A stretch of 55,428 nt of DNA from Pseudomonadota bacterium. GTDB taxonomy: Bacteria > Pseudomonadota > Gammaproteobacteria > Xanthomonadales > Rhodanobacteraceae. The position numbers and the translations under genes were made by a program. Of this stretch, positions 7,893 through 16,824 are shown piece after piece. Where the stretch lies: NCBI GenBank assembly GCA_018240565.1, contig JAFEFO010000012.1:1-55428 (forward strand), in the 5' to 3' direction. The notes below the pieces were generated by a model that was not told the origin of the DNA, did no database searches, and saw only the letters and a program-made list of their open reading frames with translations. Each line of letters starts with the position of its first letter. Positions within the stretch are counted from its first letter, which is position 1.

Positions 7893-8486
7893 TCAACTAT
7901 TCGGTGAAATGGCGTTTTGCGATTCTTGGGCGAGTTTCTTGGTCGCCGGCCGGTTGTCGTAAAAGGTGTAGGACAGCGTCAAGGTGTCGATCGTTTTCGG
8001 CAGCTTTGGATCGACCACGAACTTCACGGGCATGCGCCGCGATTCGCCGGGCTTGAGCACTTGTTCCGTGAAGCAGAAGCATTCGATCTTGTTGAAATAC
8101 GGCGAGCCCTGCGACGGCGCGATGCTCGGCACGGCATTGCCGACGATCGCCATCGACGCCTTGTTCGTGGCGTCGTACCATGCATCGTTGACGGCGCCCG
8201 GATGTACGCGCATCGTGACCTGCTCCGGCGCGAAGCTCCAGTCGAGCTGGCTGTTGACGTTGCCGACGAACTGCACCGTCACCCAACGCGATTCATCCAC
8301 CGCAAAACCCTTGCCGCTGTCGGCGGTGTTGTAGATGCGGTTCTTGAAGACATGTTCGCAGGCAATGCGGTACAACGGCACGCAGGCGAATCCGAACAGG
8401 AACATTCCCCCGCACACGATGAGCGCACGCGTGAGCAGGCGCTGGTTGCGTTGCACGGCATCGCCGCTGGCGTTTTCGGCCGACAT
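7893..8486 (-). CDS. ctaG: Cytochrome c oxidase assembly protein CtaG/Cox11, 197 aa
   Basis: Cox11-type proteins deliver copper to the CuB site of subunit I. The protein has one N-terminal transmembrane helix (VCGGMFLFGFACVPLYRIAC) and a periplasmic domain with the copper-binding CFCF motif (KIECFCFTEQVLKPGE) followed by the conserved MPVKFVVDP. The ATG at 8486 shares one base with the stop of the small upstream gene (TGATG), which sets the start and shows coupling. Confidence 0.96.
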   Translation of the reverse strand: MSAENASGDAVQRNQRLLTRALIVCGGMFLFGFACVPLYRIACEHVFKNRIYNTADSGKGFAVDESRWVTVQFVGNVNSQLDWSFAPEQVTMRVHPGAVNDAWYDATNKASMAIVGNAVPSIAPSQGSPYFNKIECFCFTEQVLKPGESRRMPVKFVVDPKLPKTIDTLTLSYTFYDNRPATKKLAQESQNAISPNS

Positions 8487-8617
8487 CAGTGCGACAAGCC
8501 CTGGCTGAGGAAGAACAACAAGTAGATCGCCACCGCCACGATGGCGACGATCCACGCCGTGCGCCGCACGGCGGCGCGGCGTTGCTCGGGATCGAATTTG
8601 GCGGATTGCTGTTTCAT
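8486..8617 (-). CDS. Cytochrome oxidase small assembly protein, 43 aa
   Basis: A very short gene fills the gap between ctaD and ctaG. Reading from ATG at 8617 gives a basic N-terminus MKQQSAKFDPEQRRAAVRRT, one hydrophobic helix (WIVAIVAVAIYLLFFL), and a stop whose last base is the first base of the ctaG ATG. GAAAAG precedes the start. Small one-helix proteins at this position are known in proteobacterial cox clusters and are named cytochrome oxidase small assembly proteins; assignment here rests on position, length and topology. Confidence 0.82.
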   Translation of the reverse strand: MKQQSAKFDPEQRRAAVRRTAWIVAIVAVAIYLLFFLSQGLSH

Positions 8618-8649
8618 CTTTTCAAGCACGACCACAAGTGGGGAGACGC

Positions 8650-10266
8650 TCAGTGGCTAACGTCTCCATGTGCCAGGTCCTCGTTGCGGATGACCGGCGG
8701 CGTGGCGAAGGTGTGGAACGGCGCCGGCGAAGGCACAGTCCATTCCAGGCCACGCGCGCCTTCCCATGCGCGCGCCGCGGCCGGCGCGCCGTGCTTCTTC
8801 GAATGCCACAGGATGAAGAAGAACATGAACGGGGTCAGGTACATGCCGTAGGCGCCGATCGTGGAAACGAAATTCCAGTCGGCGAAGGCGACGTTGTAAT
8901 CCGGGATGCGGCGCGGCATGCCGGCCAGCCCGAGGAAATGCTGCGGGAAGAACAGCACGTTGACGAATACCACGCTCCACCAGAAATGCACCTTGGCCCA
9001 GGTCTCGTTGTACATCCGGCCGGTCCATTTCGGCCACCAGTAATAGATCGCGCCAATGATTGCGAACAGCGCGCCGGTGACGAGCACATAGTGGAAGTGC
9101 GCGACCACGAAGTAGGTGTCCTGGTACTGGAAATCGGCGGGCACCAGCGCGAGCATCACGCCGGAGAAACCGCCAATCGTGAACAGAACGATGAAGGAGA
9201 TCGCCCACAGCATCGGCGCCTCGAACGTGAGCGAGCCACCCCACATCGTCGAGACCCAGTTGAACACCTTCACGCCGGTGGGAATGGCGATAAGCATCGT
9301 CGCGTACATGAAGTACAGCTCGCCGCCCAGCGGCATGCCGACCGTGAACATGTGGTGGCCCCAGACGATGAACGACAGGAACGCGATCGAGGCCAGCGCG
9401 TACACCATCGCCTGGTAGCCGAACAGCGGCTTGCGACTGAAGGTCGGCACGATCTCGGAGATGATGCCGAACGCCGGCAGGATCATGATGTAGACCTCCG
9501 GATGCCCGAAGAACCAGAAGATGTGCTGGTACATCACCGGGTCGCCGCCGCCGGCGGCGTTGAAGAAACTGGTGCCGAAATAGCGGTCGGTGAGGAGCAT
9601 GGTCACCGCGCCGGCCAGCACCGGCATCACCGCGATCAGCAGGAATGCGGTGATCAGCCAGCTCCACACGAACACCGGCATCTTGAGCAGGTCCATGCCC
9701 GGCGCGCGCATGTTGAGGATGGTGGCGATGATGTTGATCGAACCCATGATCGAGGAAATGCCCATCAGATGGATCGCAAACACCATCATGGCCACGCTGT
9801 CGCCACCCTGGATGGACAGCGGCGGGTACATCGTCCAGCCGCCGGCCGGGGCGCCGCCGGGGATGAACAACGTGCCGAGCAACATGCAGAACGCGAACGG
9901 CAGGATCCAGAACGACCAGTTGTTCATGCGCGGCAGGGCCATGTCCGGCGCGCCGATCATCATCGGGATCATCCAGTTGGCGAGGCCGACGAAGCTCGGC
10001 ATGATCGCGCCGAAGATCATCACCAGGCCGTGCATGGTGGTCATTTCGTTGAAGAAATACGGCTGCACGAACTGCAGGCCGGGCTTCATCAGCTCGGTGC
10101 GGATCACGCCGGAGAACGCGGCGCCGACACAGACCATGATGAACGAGAAAATCAGGTACAGCGTACCGATGTCCTTGTGGTTGGTCGAGAACACCCAGCG
10201 GTGCAGGAAGCCGTGCGGCTTGTCGTCGTGGTGGTCGTCGTGGTGTGCGGTGGCGTGGGTGGTCAT
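8650..10266 (-). CDS. ctaD: Cytochrome c oxidase subunit I, 538 aa
   Basis: This is the catalytic subunit of an aa3-type oxidase holding heme a, heme a3 and CuB; it reduces oxygen and pumps protons. Twelve hydrophobic helices are visible, with [14 protein letters not shown] at the N-terminus, [20 protein letters not shown] (heme-copper His-Tyr region), [13 protein letters not shown] (CuB His pair) and [11 protein letters not shown] (heme ligands). The His/Asp-rich leader [19 protein letters not shown] precedes the core. ATG 10266 is preferred to an upstream start because the family begins near here. Confidence 0.98.
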   Translation of the reverse strand: MTTHATAHHDDHHDDKPHGFLHRWVFSTNHKDIGTLYLIFSFIMVCVGAAFSGVIRTELMKPGLQFVQPYFFNEMTTMHGLVMIFGAIMPSFVGLANWMIPMMIGAPDMALPRMNNWSFWILPFAFCMLLGTLFIPGGAPAGGWTMYPPLSIQGGDSVAMMVFAIHLMGISSIMGSINIIATILNMRAPGMDLLKMPVFVWSWLITAFLLIAVMPVLAGAVTMLLTDRYFGTSFFNAAGGGDPVMYQHIFWFFGHPEVYIMILPAFGIISEIVPTFSRKPLFGYQAMVYALASIAFLSFIVWGHHMFTVGMPLGGELYFMYATMLIAIPTGVKVFNWVSTMWGGSLTFEAPMLWAISFIVLFTIGGFSGVMLALVPADFQYQDTYFVVAHFHYVLVTGALFAIIGAIYYWWPKWTGRMYNETWAKVHFWWSVVFVNVLFFPQHFLGLAGMPRRIPDYNVAFADWNFVSTIGAYGMYLTPFMFFFILWHSKKHGAPAAARAWEGARGLEWTVPSPAPFHTFATPPVIRNEDLAHGDVSH

Positions 10267-10317
10267 GACAGCCTCATGGAGCGCGGTGTTGCGAACGGAT
10301 GAACGGGATCGGCCCAA

Positions 10318-11253
10318 TTACGGCGCGGACGGAGCGGACGGAGCAGACGGCGCCGCAGCCGGAGCTGCTGCCGGCGCCGCGGGAGCGTCAGCCTTGGTGG
10401 CGAGCGCTTCCTGCTCATCGAGCCATTTGCTGAACTCGGCCTTGGGCACGGCCTTGACCACGATCGGCATGAAGCCGTGGTCCTGGCCGCACAATTCGGC
10501 GCACTGGCCGCGGTAGATGCCGGGCTCGTGGATGTTGGTCCAGTCGTCATTGATGATGCCCGGGATGGCGTCCTGCTTCCAGCCCAGTTGCGGCACCCAC
10601 CAGGCGTGGATCACGTCGTCGCCGGTGACCACGAAGCGGATCTTGGTGTCGGTCGGCAGCACCAGCGGATGATCGACGTCGAGCAGGTAGGTATTGCGCT
10701 CCACGCCGTTGTAATCCTTGTCCTTCACCGCCCACGGATCCATGCCCGAGCGCAATTCGCGCGTGTGGTCCGAACGCGTGTCGATGCGCGAGATGAAATG
10801 CACGTGGTAGGGCTTGTCGCCGACATTGATGTAGTCGTAACCCCATTTCCACTGGTAACCGGTGATCTTCACGGTCATGTCGGATTGTTCGGTATAGGCC
10901 ATCTTGATCATGATCTTGGTCGCCGGCCAGGCCAACGCGACCAGGATCAGGATCGGCACGATCGTCCAGATGGTTTCGGCAACCGTGTTGTGGCTCCACG
11001 TCGCCGCCACCGCACCCTTGGATTTGCGGAACTTGAACATGGCCACGATCATCGCGCCGAAGACCACGACGCCGATCGCGATGCACACGTACAGACCCCA
11101 CATGTGCAGGTCGTAGACCTCGCGCGAGGTCTGCGTCACGCCCGGGGTCATGTTCAACTGCCACGGCTCGGCCAGCGCGTGCGCGGCCCCCGCGACGGCG
11201 GTCAGCGCGACCCCCAATCCCAACTTGCCCTGCATCGATCCGGCAGCCTTCAT
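10318..11253 (-). CDS. ctaC: Cytochrome c oxidase subunit II, 311 aa
   Basis: This is the CuA-bearing subunit that accepts electrons from cytochrome c. It has a signal peptide ending near AAHALA, two transmembrane helices, and a periplasmic cupredoxin domain with the CuA ligands in YRGQCAELCGQDHGFM and the upstream VIHAWWVPQLG. The C-terminus is an unusual low-complexity Ala/Pro/Ser tail of about 30 residues (APAAAPSAPSAPSAP) rather than the fused cytochrome c domain found in caa3 enzymes. It opens the structural gene run, 6 nt after the DUF2244 gene. Confidence 0.97.
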   Translation of the reverse strand: MKAAGSMQGKLGLGVALTAVAGAAHALAEPWQLNMTPGVTQTSREVYDLHMWGLYVCIAIGVVVFGAMIVAMFKFRKSKGAVAATWSHNTVAETIWTIVPILILVALAWPATKIMIKMAYTEQSDMTVKITGYQWKWGYDYINVGDKPYHVHFISRIDTRSDHTRELRSGMDPWAVKDKDYNGVERNTYLLDVDHPLVLPTDTKIRFVVTGDDVIHAWWVPQLGWKQDAIPGIINDDWTNIHEPGIYRGQCAELCGQDHGFMPIVVKAVPKAEFSKWLDEQEALATKADAPAAPAAAPAAAPSAPSAPSAP

Positions 11254-11259
11254 TGTGTT

Positions 11260-11763
11260 CTACCTTGTCCCGAGTTCTTGAGTCCCGCCGCGCGAGTTCG
11301 CCTCGTGCAACAGTCTTTCCAGTCGTTGCGCCAGTTCCCTGCGCTCGGCATCGTTCAGGAACGCGCCGACTTCCGTTTCGCGTCCGTGCGAGCCGAGCAT
11401 GAGCCGACACGGCCATCCCGGCCAGCGCCCCTCCCGCAAACGCACCCGTACCCAGTACGGATGGTAGTGCACCCTTGCCGCGCCGGCGATTTCCACGTCA
11501 TGCGGCGTGATCGTGACGATCTCGCCGCTTGCCGTCGCGCGCCACACCCGCACCACGCACCACGCCGTCGCCGCCAAGGCCAGCACCGCGAACACCGGCG
11601 CCAGCACGATGCCGCGCGCCGCCGCCAGGCAGGCAAAACCCAGCGCCACGACGCTCTGCGCGACCAGATAGACGATCAACCCGACGCGCGAAAGCGAACG
11701 GTGCGGCAGGATTGCCACCGAAACCGCATCGCGCAACGCCGCATCTTGAGCTTCCCGAATCAT
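11260..11763 (-). CDS. DUF2244 integral membrane protein, 167 aa
   Basis: The protein has two adjacent hydrophobic helices near the N-terminus (LIVYLVAQSVVALGFACLAA and APVFAVLALAATAWCVVRVW) followed by a soluble domain with YWVRVRLREG and FLNDAERRELAQRLERLL, the layout of DUF2244. Members are often encoded at the head of cox clusters, as here. Function is unknown; an oxidase-related role is inferred from context. The start is uncertain: ATG 11763 is used, ATG 11778 is equally open, and neither has a strong Shine-Dalgarno. Confidence 0.8.
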   Translation of the reverse strand: MIREAQDAALRDAVSVAILPHRSLSRVGLIVYLVAQSVVALGFACLAAARGIVLAPVFAVLALAATAWCVVRVWRATASGEIVTITPHDVEIAGAARVHYHPYWVRVRLREGRWPGWPCRLMLGSHGRETEVGAFLNDAERRELAQRLERLLHEANSRGGTQELGTR

Positions 11764-11861
11764 CGCCAGACGACGCATCAACCGGTCAATGATAGTGAGC
11801 GCGTGCGGCGCGGGCAAGTTTTGACATGATTTACAATAGGCAATCCCCACGATCCGTCCCG

Positions 11862-14800
11862 ATGAACGCCATCCTCGCCTCCGAACTACCCGTCGCCGCC
11901 GACGCCACGCGTACGCGCATGACCGCCGCCTACTGCCGCGACGAAACCGATGCCATGAACGACCTCGTCGTCCAGGCCGGGCTGCCACCCGCCGAACGCG
12001 ATCTCGTGCTGGCCCGCGCCACCGAGCTCGTCGCGCGCGTGCGTGCGAAAGCCGACCGACAGACCGCGGTCGAATCCTTCATGCGCCAGTACGACCTGTC
12101 CAGCGAGGAAGGCGTGCTGCTGATGTGCGTGGCCGAAGCGCTGCTGCGCATTCCGGACAAGGACACCGCCGACAAGCTCATTGCCGACAAACTGGGCGAG
12201 GCCGACTGGGACAAGCACCTGGGCAAGAGCGACTCGGTGCTGGTCAATGCCGGCACCTGGGGCCTGATGCTCACCGGCAAGTTCATCAGCCTGGGCGAGG
12301 ATACGCGACGCAATTTTGCCGGCGCCTTGCGCCGTCTGATCGGGCGCTCCGGCGAGCCGGTGATTCGCCTCGCGGTGCGTCAGGCCATGCGCATCATGGG
12401 TCATCAGTTCGTCATGGGCCGCACCATCGCCGAAGCGCTCGACCGCGCCGACGAGAAGGAAAACCGCGTCTATCGCTATTCCTACGACATGCTCGGCGAG
12501 GCCGCGTTGACGCAACCGGATGCCGAACGCTACATGCAGGCCTATCGCGACGCGATCGCCGCGCTCGGTGCGCGCGGGCCCTTCAAGGATGTGCTCGATG
12601 CGCCAAGCATTTCGATCAAGCTCTCGGCCCTGCATCCGCGCTATGAAGTCACCAAGCGCGCGCGCGTGCAGGCCGAACTGACCGCGAAATTGCTGGAACT
12701 GGCGCAACTGGCGAAGAAAAATGCCATCTGTCTCACCGTCGACGCCGAAGAAGCCGATCGCCTGGAACTCTCGCTCGAAGTGATCGCCGCCGTACATGCC
12801 GACGCGTCGCTCGATGGCTATCAGGGTTTCGGTCTGGCGGTGCAGGCCTACCAGAAACGCGCGCCATTCGTAATCGACTGGCTGGCGGAAGCGGCGAAAA
12901 AAACCGGCCGGCGTTTCTGCGTGCGCCTGGTCAAGGGCGCGTACTGGGATTCGGAAATCAAGCGCGCGCAGGAAGGCGGCCACGCCGGCTATCCGGTCTA
13001 CACGCGCAAACCGAACACCGACGTGTCCTACCTGGCCTGCGCGAAAAAGCTGTTCGACTACGGCGACGCGTTTTATCCGGCCTTCGCCACGCACAACGCG
13101 CACACCATCGCCGCGATCCACCACATCGCGCGCGGACGTCCGTTCGAGTTCCAGCGCCTGCACGGCATGGGTACCGATCTTTACGCGGAAGTCATGGGGC
13201 CGAAGAACCTTGACGTACCCTGCCGCGTCTACGCGCCGGTCGGCTCGCACGAGGATCTTCTGCCGTACTTGGTGCGCCGCCTGCTCGAGAACGGCGCCAA
13301 TACCAGCTTCGTGAATCGCATCGTCGATGAAGCCACCCCGATCAGCGAACTCGTCGCCGATCCGGTCGAGATCGTGCGCGCGAACACCAGCAAACCGCAT
13401 CCGCGCATTCCGCAGCCAATTGATCTGTATTGCGCACCGCTGGTCGGAAATTCATCCGACTCGGCGTCCCCAAGAAGGAAAAATTCCATGGGCGTGAATT
13501 TCGGCAACGACAACGAACTGCGAAAACTGGCGGACGACGTCGCCAAGGTACCGACGAACTGGGCGGCGACGCCGCTGGTGCCGGGCGCCAAATCCGGCGA
13601 GGCCTTGCAGGATGTCACCAATCCCGCCGACCGTCGCACGAAGATCGGCACCAAGCAGCAGGCCGATCAGGCGACGATTGCGCGCGCGCTCGAAAACGCG
13701 CACGCCGCGCAGCCGGCGTGGGATGCCCTGCCCGCCGCTTCGCGTGCGACGATCCTGGAAAACGCCGCGGATCTGCTCGAACAACGTCGCGCCCAATTCA
13801 TCGCCCTGTGCGTGCGCGAAGCCGGCAAGACGCTGGCCGCGGCCGTATCCGAAGTGCGCGAAGCCGCCGACATGTGCCGCTACTACGCGGCCATGGCGCG
13901 CAAGCTGATGGGCAAACCCGACGCGCTCACCGGCCCGACCGGCGAATCCAACGAATTGTCCTTGCACGGTCGCGGCGTGTTCGTGTGCATCTCGCCGTGG
14001 AATTTTCCGCTGGCGATTTTCACCGGCCAGGTTGCCGCCGCGCTTGCCGCCGGCAATGCGGTCATCGCCAAACCGGCGGACCAGACCGTGCTGATCGGCC
14101 ACGCCGCAGTGAAGCTGCTGCACGAAGCCGGCGTGCCCGAAGCCGTGCTGCAATTCGTGCCCGGCAAGGGCTCGATGATCGGCAATACCTTGTTGACGCG
14201 CCCCGAAATCGCCGGCGTGTGCATGACTGGTTCCACCGAAACGGCGTGGACGATCAACCGCACGCTCGCCGCGCGCAATGCCCAGATCGCCAGTCTGATT
14301 GCCGAAACCGGCGGCCAGAACGCATTGATCGCCGATTCCTCCGCCCTGCCCGAGCAACTGGTCAAGGACGCCGTGGCCTCTGCGTTCGACTCCGCCGGCC
14401 AGCGCTGCTCGGCCGCGCGCGTGTTGTTCGTGCAAGAGGACATCGCCGACAAGGTGATCCACATGCTCGCCGGCGCGATGGATGAATTGACGGTCGGCGA
14501 TCCGGCCTTGCTCTCAACCGACGTAGGCCCGGTGATCGACGAACCCTCGCGCAAGGGTCTGGCCGATCACGCCGCGCGCATGGACAAGGAAGCCAAGCTG
14601 ATCAAAGAGGTCAAGCTCGGCGCGGATTGCGCGAACGGCACCTTCCTCGCGCCACGCGCCTACGAGTTGAAATCGCTATCGCAACTCACCCACGAAGTGT
14701 TCGGCCCGATCCTGCACGTGATCCGCTGGAAGGCGAACGAACTCGACGCCGTGATCGACGCGATCAACGCCACCGGCTTTGGCTTGACGCTGGGCATCCA

Positions 14801-15044
14801 CAGCCGCATCGACTCGACCATTGCGCACATCGCGCAGCGCGCGAAAGTCGGCAACTGCTACGTCAACCGCAACCAGATCGGCGCCGTCGTTGGCGTGCAA
14901 CCGTTCGGCGGCGAAGGCCTCTCCGGCACCGGCCCCAAGGCCGGCGGCCCGCATTACCTGCTGCGCTTCGTCACTGAGCGCACGCTGACGATCAACACCA
15001 CCGCCGCGGGCGGCAATGCGAGTTTGTTGACGTTGGGGGAGTGA
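11862..15044 (+). CDS. putA: Bifunctional proline dehydrogenase / L-glutamate gamma-semialdehyde dehydrogenase, 1060 aa
   Basis: PutA oxidises proline to pyrroline-5-carboxylate with FAD, then to glutamate with NAD. The PRODH barrel occupies roughly residues 60-520 (SYDMLGEAALT, KLSALHPRYE, RFCVRLVKGAYWDSEIKRAQ, FATHNAHT, FQRLHGMG). The ALDH domain follows, with ISPWNFPLAIFTGQVAAAL, IAETGGQNALIAD, and the catalytic Cys in FDSAGQRCSAARVL. There is no ribbon-helix-helix DNA-binding domain at the N-terminus, so this form should not autoregulate like E. coli PutA. ATG 11862 is preferred; ATG 11826 is also in frame. The last 65 bp are repeated 810 bp downstream. Confidence 0.96.
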   Translation: MNAILASELPVAADATRTRMTAAYCRDETDAMNDLVVQAGLPPAERDLVLARATELVARVRAKADRQTAVESFMRQYDLSSEEGVLLMCVAEALLRIPDKDTADKLIADKLGEADWDKHLGKSDSVLVNAGTWGLMLTGKFISLGEDTRRNFAGALRRLIGRSGEPVIRLAVRQAMRIMGHQFVMGRTIAEALDRADEKENRVYRYSYDMLGEAALTQPDAERYMQAYRDAIAALGARGPFKDVLDAPSISIKLSALHPRYEVTKRARVQAELTAKLLELAQLAKKNAICLTVDAEEADRLELSLEVIAAVHADASLDGYQGFGLAVQAYQKRAPFVIDWLAEAAKKTGRRFCVRLVKGAYWDSEIKRAQEGGHAGYPVYTRKPNTDVSYLACAKKLFDYGDAFYPAFATHNAHTIAAIHHIARGRPFEFQRLHGMGTDLYAEVMGPKNLDVPCRVYAPVGSHEDLLPYLVRRLLENGANTSFVNRIVDEATPISELVADPVEIVRANTSKPHPRIPQPIDLYCAPLVGNSSDSASPRRKNSMGVNFGNDNELRKLADDVAKVPTNWAATPLVPGAKSGEALQDVTNPADRRTKIGTKQQADQATIARALENAHAAQPAWDALPAASRATILENAADLLEQRRAQFIALCVREAGKTLAAAVSEVREAADMCRYYAAMARKLMGKPDALTGPTGESNELSLHGRGVFVCISPWNFPLAIFTGQVAAALAAGNAVIAKPADQTVLIGHAAVKLLHEAGVPEAVLQFVPGKGSMIGNTLLTRPEIAGVCMTGSTETAWTINRTLAARNAQIASLIAETGGQNALIADSSALPEQLVKDAVASAFDSAGQRCSAARVLFVQEDIADKVIHMLAGAMDELTVGDPALLSTDVGPVIDEPSRKGLADHAARMDKEAKLIKEVKLGADCANGTFLAPRAYELKSLSQLTHEVFGPILHVIRWKANELDAVIDAINATGFGLTLGIHSRIDSTIAHIAQRAKVGNCYVNRNQIGAVVGVQPFGGEGLSGTGPKAGGPHYLLRFVTERTLTINTTAAGGNASLLTLGE

Positions 15045-15045
15045 T
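14980..15045. repeat. 66-bp direct repeat, copy A (3' end of putA)
   Basis: The last 21 codons and stop of putA plus one following base recur at 15790-15855 with a single mismatch (65/66). The mismatch is a synonymous Ala codon (GCC versus GCG). The TumE/TumA pair lies between the copies. Confidence 0.97.
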
Positions 15046-15075
15046 TTCTTTGCGTCATGTCGCAAACCACTACAG

Positions 15076-15123
15076 AATATGGTGCTTGACACCATATTAG
15101 ACCTATGGTCACATACACCATAT
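15076..15123 (+). promoter_or_regulatory. Operator/promoter of the TumE/TumA module
   Basis: Four half-sites of the type ATATGGTG/CACCATAT are packed upstream of the toxin gene. AATATGGTG (15076-15084) and CACCATATT (15090-15098) form a perfect palindrome with a 5-nt spacer, and TATGGT (15104-15109) pairs with ACCATA (15117-15122), overlapping the start codon. TTGACA (15086-15091) in the first palindrome could be a -35. This is the expected layout for autorepression by the HTH antitoxin. Confidence 0.7.
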
Positions 15124-15397
15124 GAAGGCCGTGCTGGTCCTGCATGAAAGATTCCGTCATGCCGCCGGTGTAGTGGAATTGATGGTGTGGCAAGTCCCAG
15201 AGCCGGTTCCGCCTTCGCTGCATGGCTTCAAGTATCGATTGGCTTATGCCGTGAGCGGTACTCGCATCGTCGGCTACGACAACGAACGCGGCAAGGGCGA
15301 TCACAAACATCTGCGCGACGCGGAAAGGAAATACGCATTCAAGGACGTGGCGACCCTGCTCACGGACTTCTGGAACGACGTGGAGGCAACGCAATGA
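15122..15397 (+). CDS. TumE-family (DUF6516) type II toxin, 91 aa
   Basis: This is a small beta-rich protein of the TumE/DUF6516 toxin type: ELMVWQVPEPVPPSLHGFKY, then RLAYAVSGTRIVGYDNERGKGDHKH and a C-terminal helix KDVATLLTDFWNDVEA. The GYDNERGKGDHKH block with conserved charged residues is the family signature. The stop overlaps the antitoxin ATG by 4 nt (ATGA), giving toxin-then-antitoxin order. The pair is enclosed by two copies of the putA 3' end. Its biochemical target is not evident from the sequence. Confidence 0.85.
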   Translation: MKAVLVLHERFRHAAGVVELMVWQVPEPVPPSLHGFKYRLAYAVSGTRIVGYDNERGKGDHKHLRDAERKYAFKDVATLLTDFWNDVEATQ

Positions 15398-15768
15398 AAA
15401 AGAAAATTCTGCACGTCAAAGCGGGCGAGCCGGTTGCGGCGAGCCTGACCCGCGCACGCGACACGATGCAAGCGCTGCGCAGCGGCAAGCGCAGCGAGCC
15501 GTATTTCGGCGTCGGTTTCGAGTCGATGGGACAGATGCTGGCGACGTTCACGCCACGCCGACTCGATCTACTCGCAACCTTGCGCGAACACGGCCCGACC
15601 ACCATCGCGGCGCTCGCACGCACGCTCGGACGCGACTACAAGAACGTGCACGGCGACATCAACGCGCTGTTCGAATGGCTTGCCGTCGATCGCGACGAGC
15701 AAGGGCGGGTTTTCGTGCCGTGGGACGAGGTCGATATCCGGCTGCCGTTGACCAAGCAGGCGGCTTGA
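15394..15768 (+). CDS. HTH antitoxin of the TumE module (TumA-like), 124 aa
   Basis: The protein starts MKKKILHVKAGEPVAASLTRA and carries a winged-helix/MarR-like domain in its second half: RRLDLLATLREHGPTTIAAL, ARTLGRDYKNVHGDINALFE, then a wing with VDRDEQGRVFVPWDEVDIRL. It should bind the palindromic operator upstream of the toxin gene and neutralise the toxin. The start overlaps the toxin stop. After the stop only 21 nt separate it from the second copy of the putA 3' end. Confidence 0.85.
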   Translation: MKKKILHVKAGEPVAASLTRARDTMQALRSGKRSEPYFGVGFESMGQMLATFTPRRLDLLATLREHGPTTIAALARTLGRDYKNVHGDINALFEWLAVDRDEQGRVFVPWDEVDIRLPLTKQAA

Positions 15769-15789
15769 GCCGACCGTGCGTTTGGCAGG

Positions 15790-15855
15790 GCACGCTGACG
15801 ATCAACACCACCGCGGCGGGCGGCAATGCGAGTTTGTTGACGTTGGGGGAGTGAT
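15790..15855. repeat. 66-bp direct repeat, copy B (detached putA 3' end)
   Basis: This is an orphan copy of the putA C-terminal codons and stop (65/66 identical to 14980-15045), preceded by unrelated sequence and therefore untranslated in its original context. It marks the right edge of the TumE/TumA cassette. Confidence 0.97.
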
Positions 15856-15935
15856 CCATGGCGAATCTCTGCCGAGCAGCGCCGACTCGGCATCACACGC
15901 CGGCAGGGGATATAGTTCAACGGTGGGGATAAATC

Positions 15936-16502
15936 ATGAAGATGTGGCTCCTTATTCTTATGCTCGCTGTCTTCGGGTATGCACAGGCATACGATGTCAA
16001 GGGAGTGAAGCTGGGTACCTCGTTAGCTGATCTGAAGGCACAGGTTAGCCATCCGTTGGACTGCTCGAAACTCGATAAGAATTCATCGAGTGCCAAGATC
16101 GAGTTGCTCGACGAAGCATGTCGTCCGACTGGTAAGAATCCTCTAGTCTGGGCGCAAGACAGCTTCGCTGGGTATCCGGCAAACCTATTGTATTTTCTGC
16201 ATAAAGGAATGCTTTGGAAGGTGCGGATATTCCTGCCTGCATCAAGCTTCGATGACGTGGTCGCAACTTTGACGACGAAATTCGGCGTTCCGATAATTAC
16301 GCATTCCGAATGGAAAAACGCGATGGGCGCAACTTTGGACAATCCAACTGCCGCATGGCAGAACGGCGATGTCATCGTATACAAGAAGTATCAACAGCAA
16401 TTGGATCTCGGTTCCGATCTTTCGTTTTACAGTTCTGAAGCATGGCAGGCGATCAGCACCAATCTTAAAGCGAAGACCGAAGCCGCAAGCCAAGATCTTT
16501 AG
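15936..16502 (+). CDS. Uncharacterised exported protein, 188 aa
   Basis: A signal peptide is clear (MKMWLLILMLAVFGYAQA, cleavage before YDVKG). The mature part begins with a short repeat-like strand, DVKGVKLGTSLADLKAQV, a pattern seen in small secreted proteins of unknown function, and has two Cys (DCSKLDKN and EACRPTGK) that could form a disulfide. Composition differs from neighbours: more A/T at third positions and fewer Arg/Ala, which suggests recent acquisition. I do not recognise a family. It lies between the TumE/TumA cassette and the HigBA pair. Confidence 0.65.
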   Translation: MKMWLLILMLAVFGYAQAYDVKGVKLGTSLADLKAQVSHPLDCSKLDKNSSSAKIELLDEACRPTGKNPLVWAQDSFAGYPANLLYFLHKGMLWKVRIFLPASSFDDVVATLTTKFGVPIITHSEWKNAMGATLDNPTAAWQNGDVIVYKKYQQQLDLGSDLSFYSSEAWQAISTNLKAKTEAASQDL

Positions 16503-16824
16503 CCCGCGCAGGGTGGGAGAAGCGTAGCGGATCCTGCCTTGTTGGTTACACGCGGCAACGGCAGGATTCGCCGATATGTAACTACTCCCGCTCAATACAC
16601 GCTGCAAAACGCAGATTCGTGCAAGCGACCCCGTGCACATCGCCCCTGATCGGACCCATTCGAAACGGAACCTGCATCCGCTGACGGCGCTTGGTGCAGC
16701 TCCTCCACAGGGAGTGCGCCCGCTTTGACGTGTTTCTTGGTGACTTCTTTGCACGAGCAAAGAAGTTACCCGGGCGTCCGCAGGACGCACGGAAGCTCTG
16801 CTTCGTAGTACCCACCAGTCCCGA
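16503..16824. repeat. Intergenic region with hairpin repeats
   Basis: No gene is supported in these 322 bp. Two consecutive perfect hairpins stand out: ACTTCTTTGC at 16743-16752 with GCAAAGAAGT at 16757-16766 (4-nt loop), and GCGTCC at 16774-16779 with GGACGC at 16783-16788. Translation of this element gives the DFFARAKKLPGRPQDARK type of spurious peptide often seen in Xanthomonad annotations, so it is probably a dispersed repeat rather than a gene. It separates an exported-protein gene from the end of higA. Confidence 0.55.

Noticed and set aside
8638..10302. Long plus-strand open frame (554 codons) opposite ctaD
   Set aside because: It is the antisense shadow of subunit I: composition is His/Arg/Asp-rich and low in hydrophobics, no domain is visible, and high GC opens such frames.
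11886..13400. 504-codon minus-strand frame opposite putA
   Set aside because: Antisense shadow of the proline dehydrogenase domain.
13430..13500. Possible split of putA into separate proline dehydrogenase and aldehyde dehydrogenase genes
   Set aside because: The frame is continuous through the linker and normal PutA linker sequence is present; the internal ATG is not a new start.
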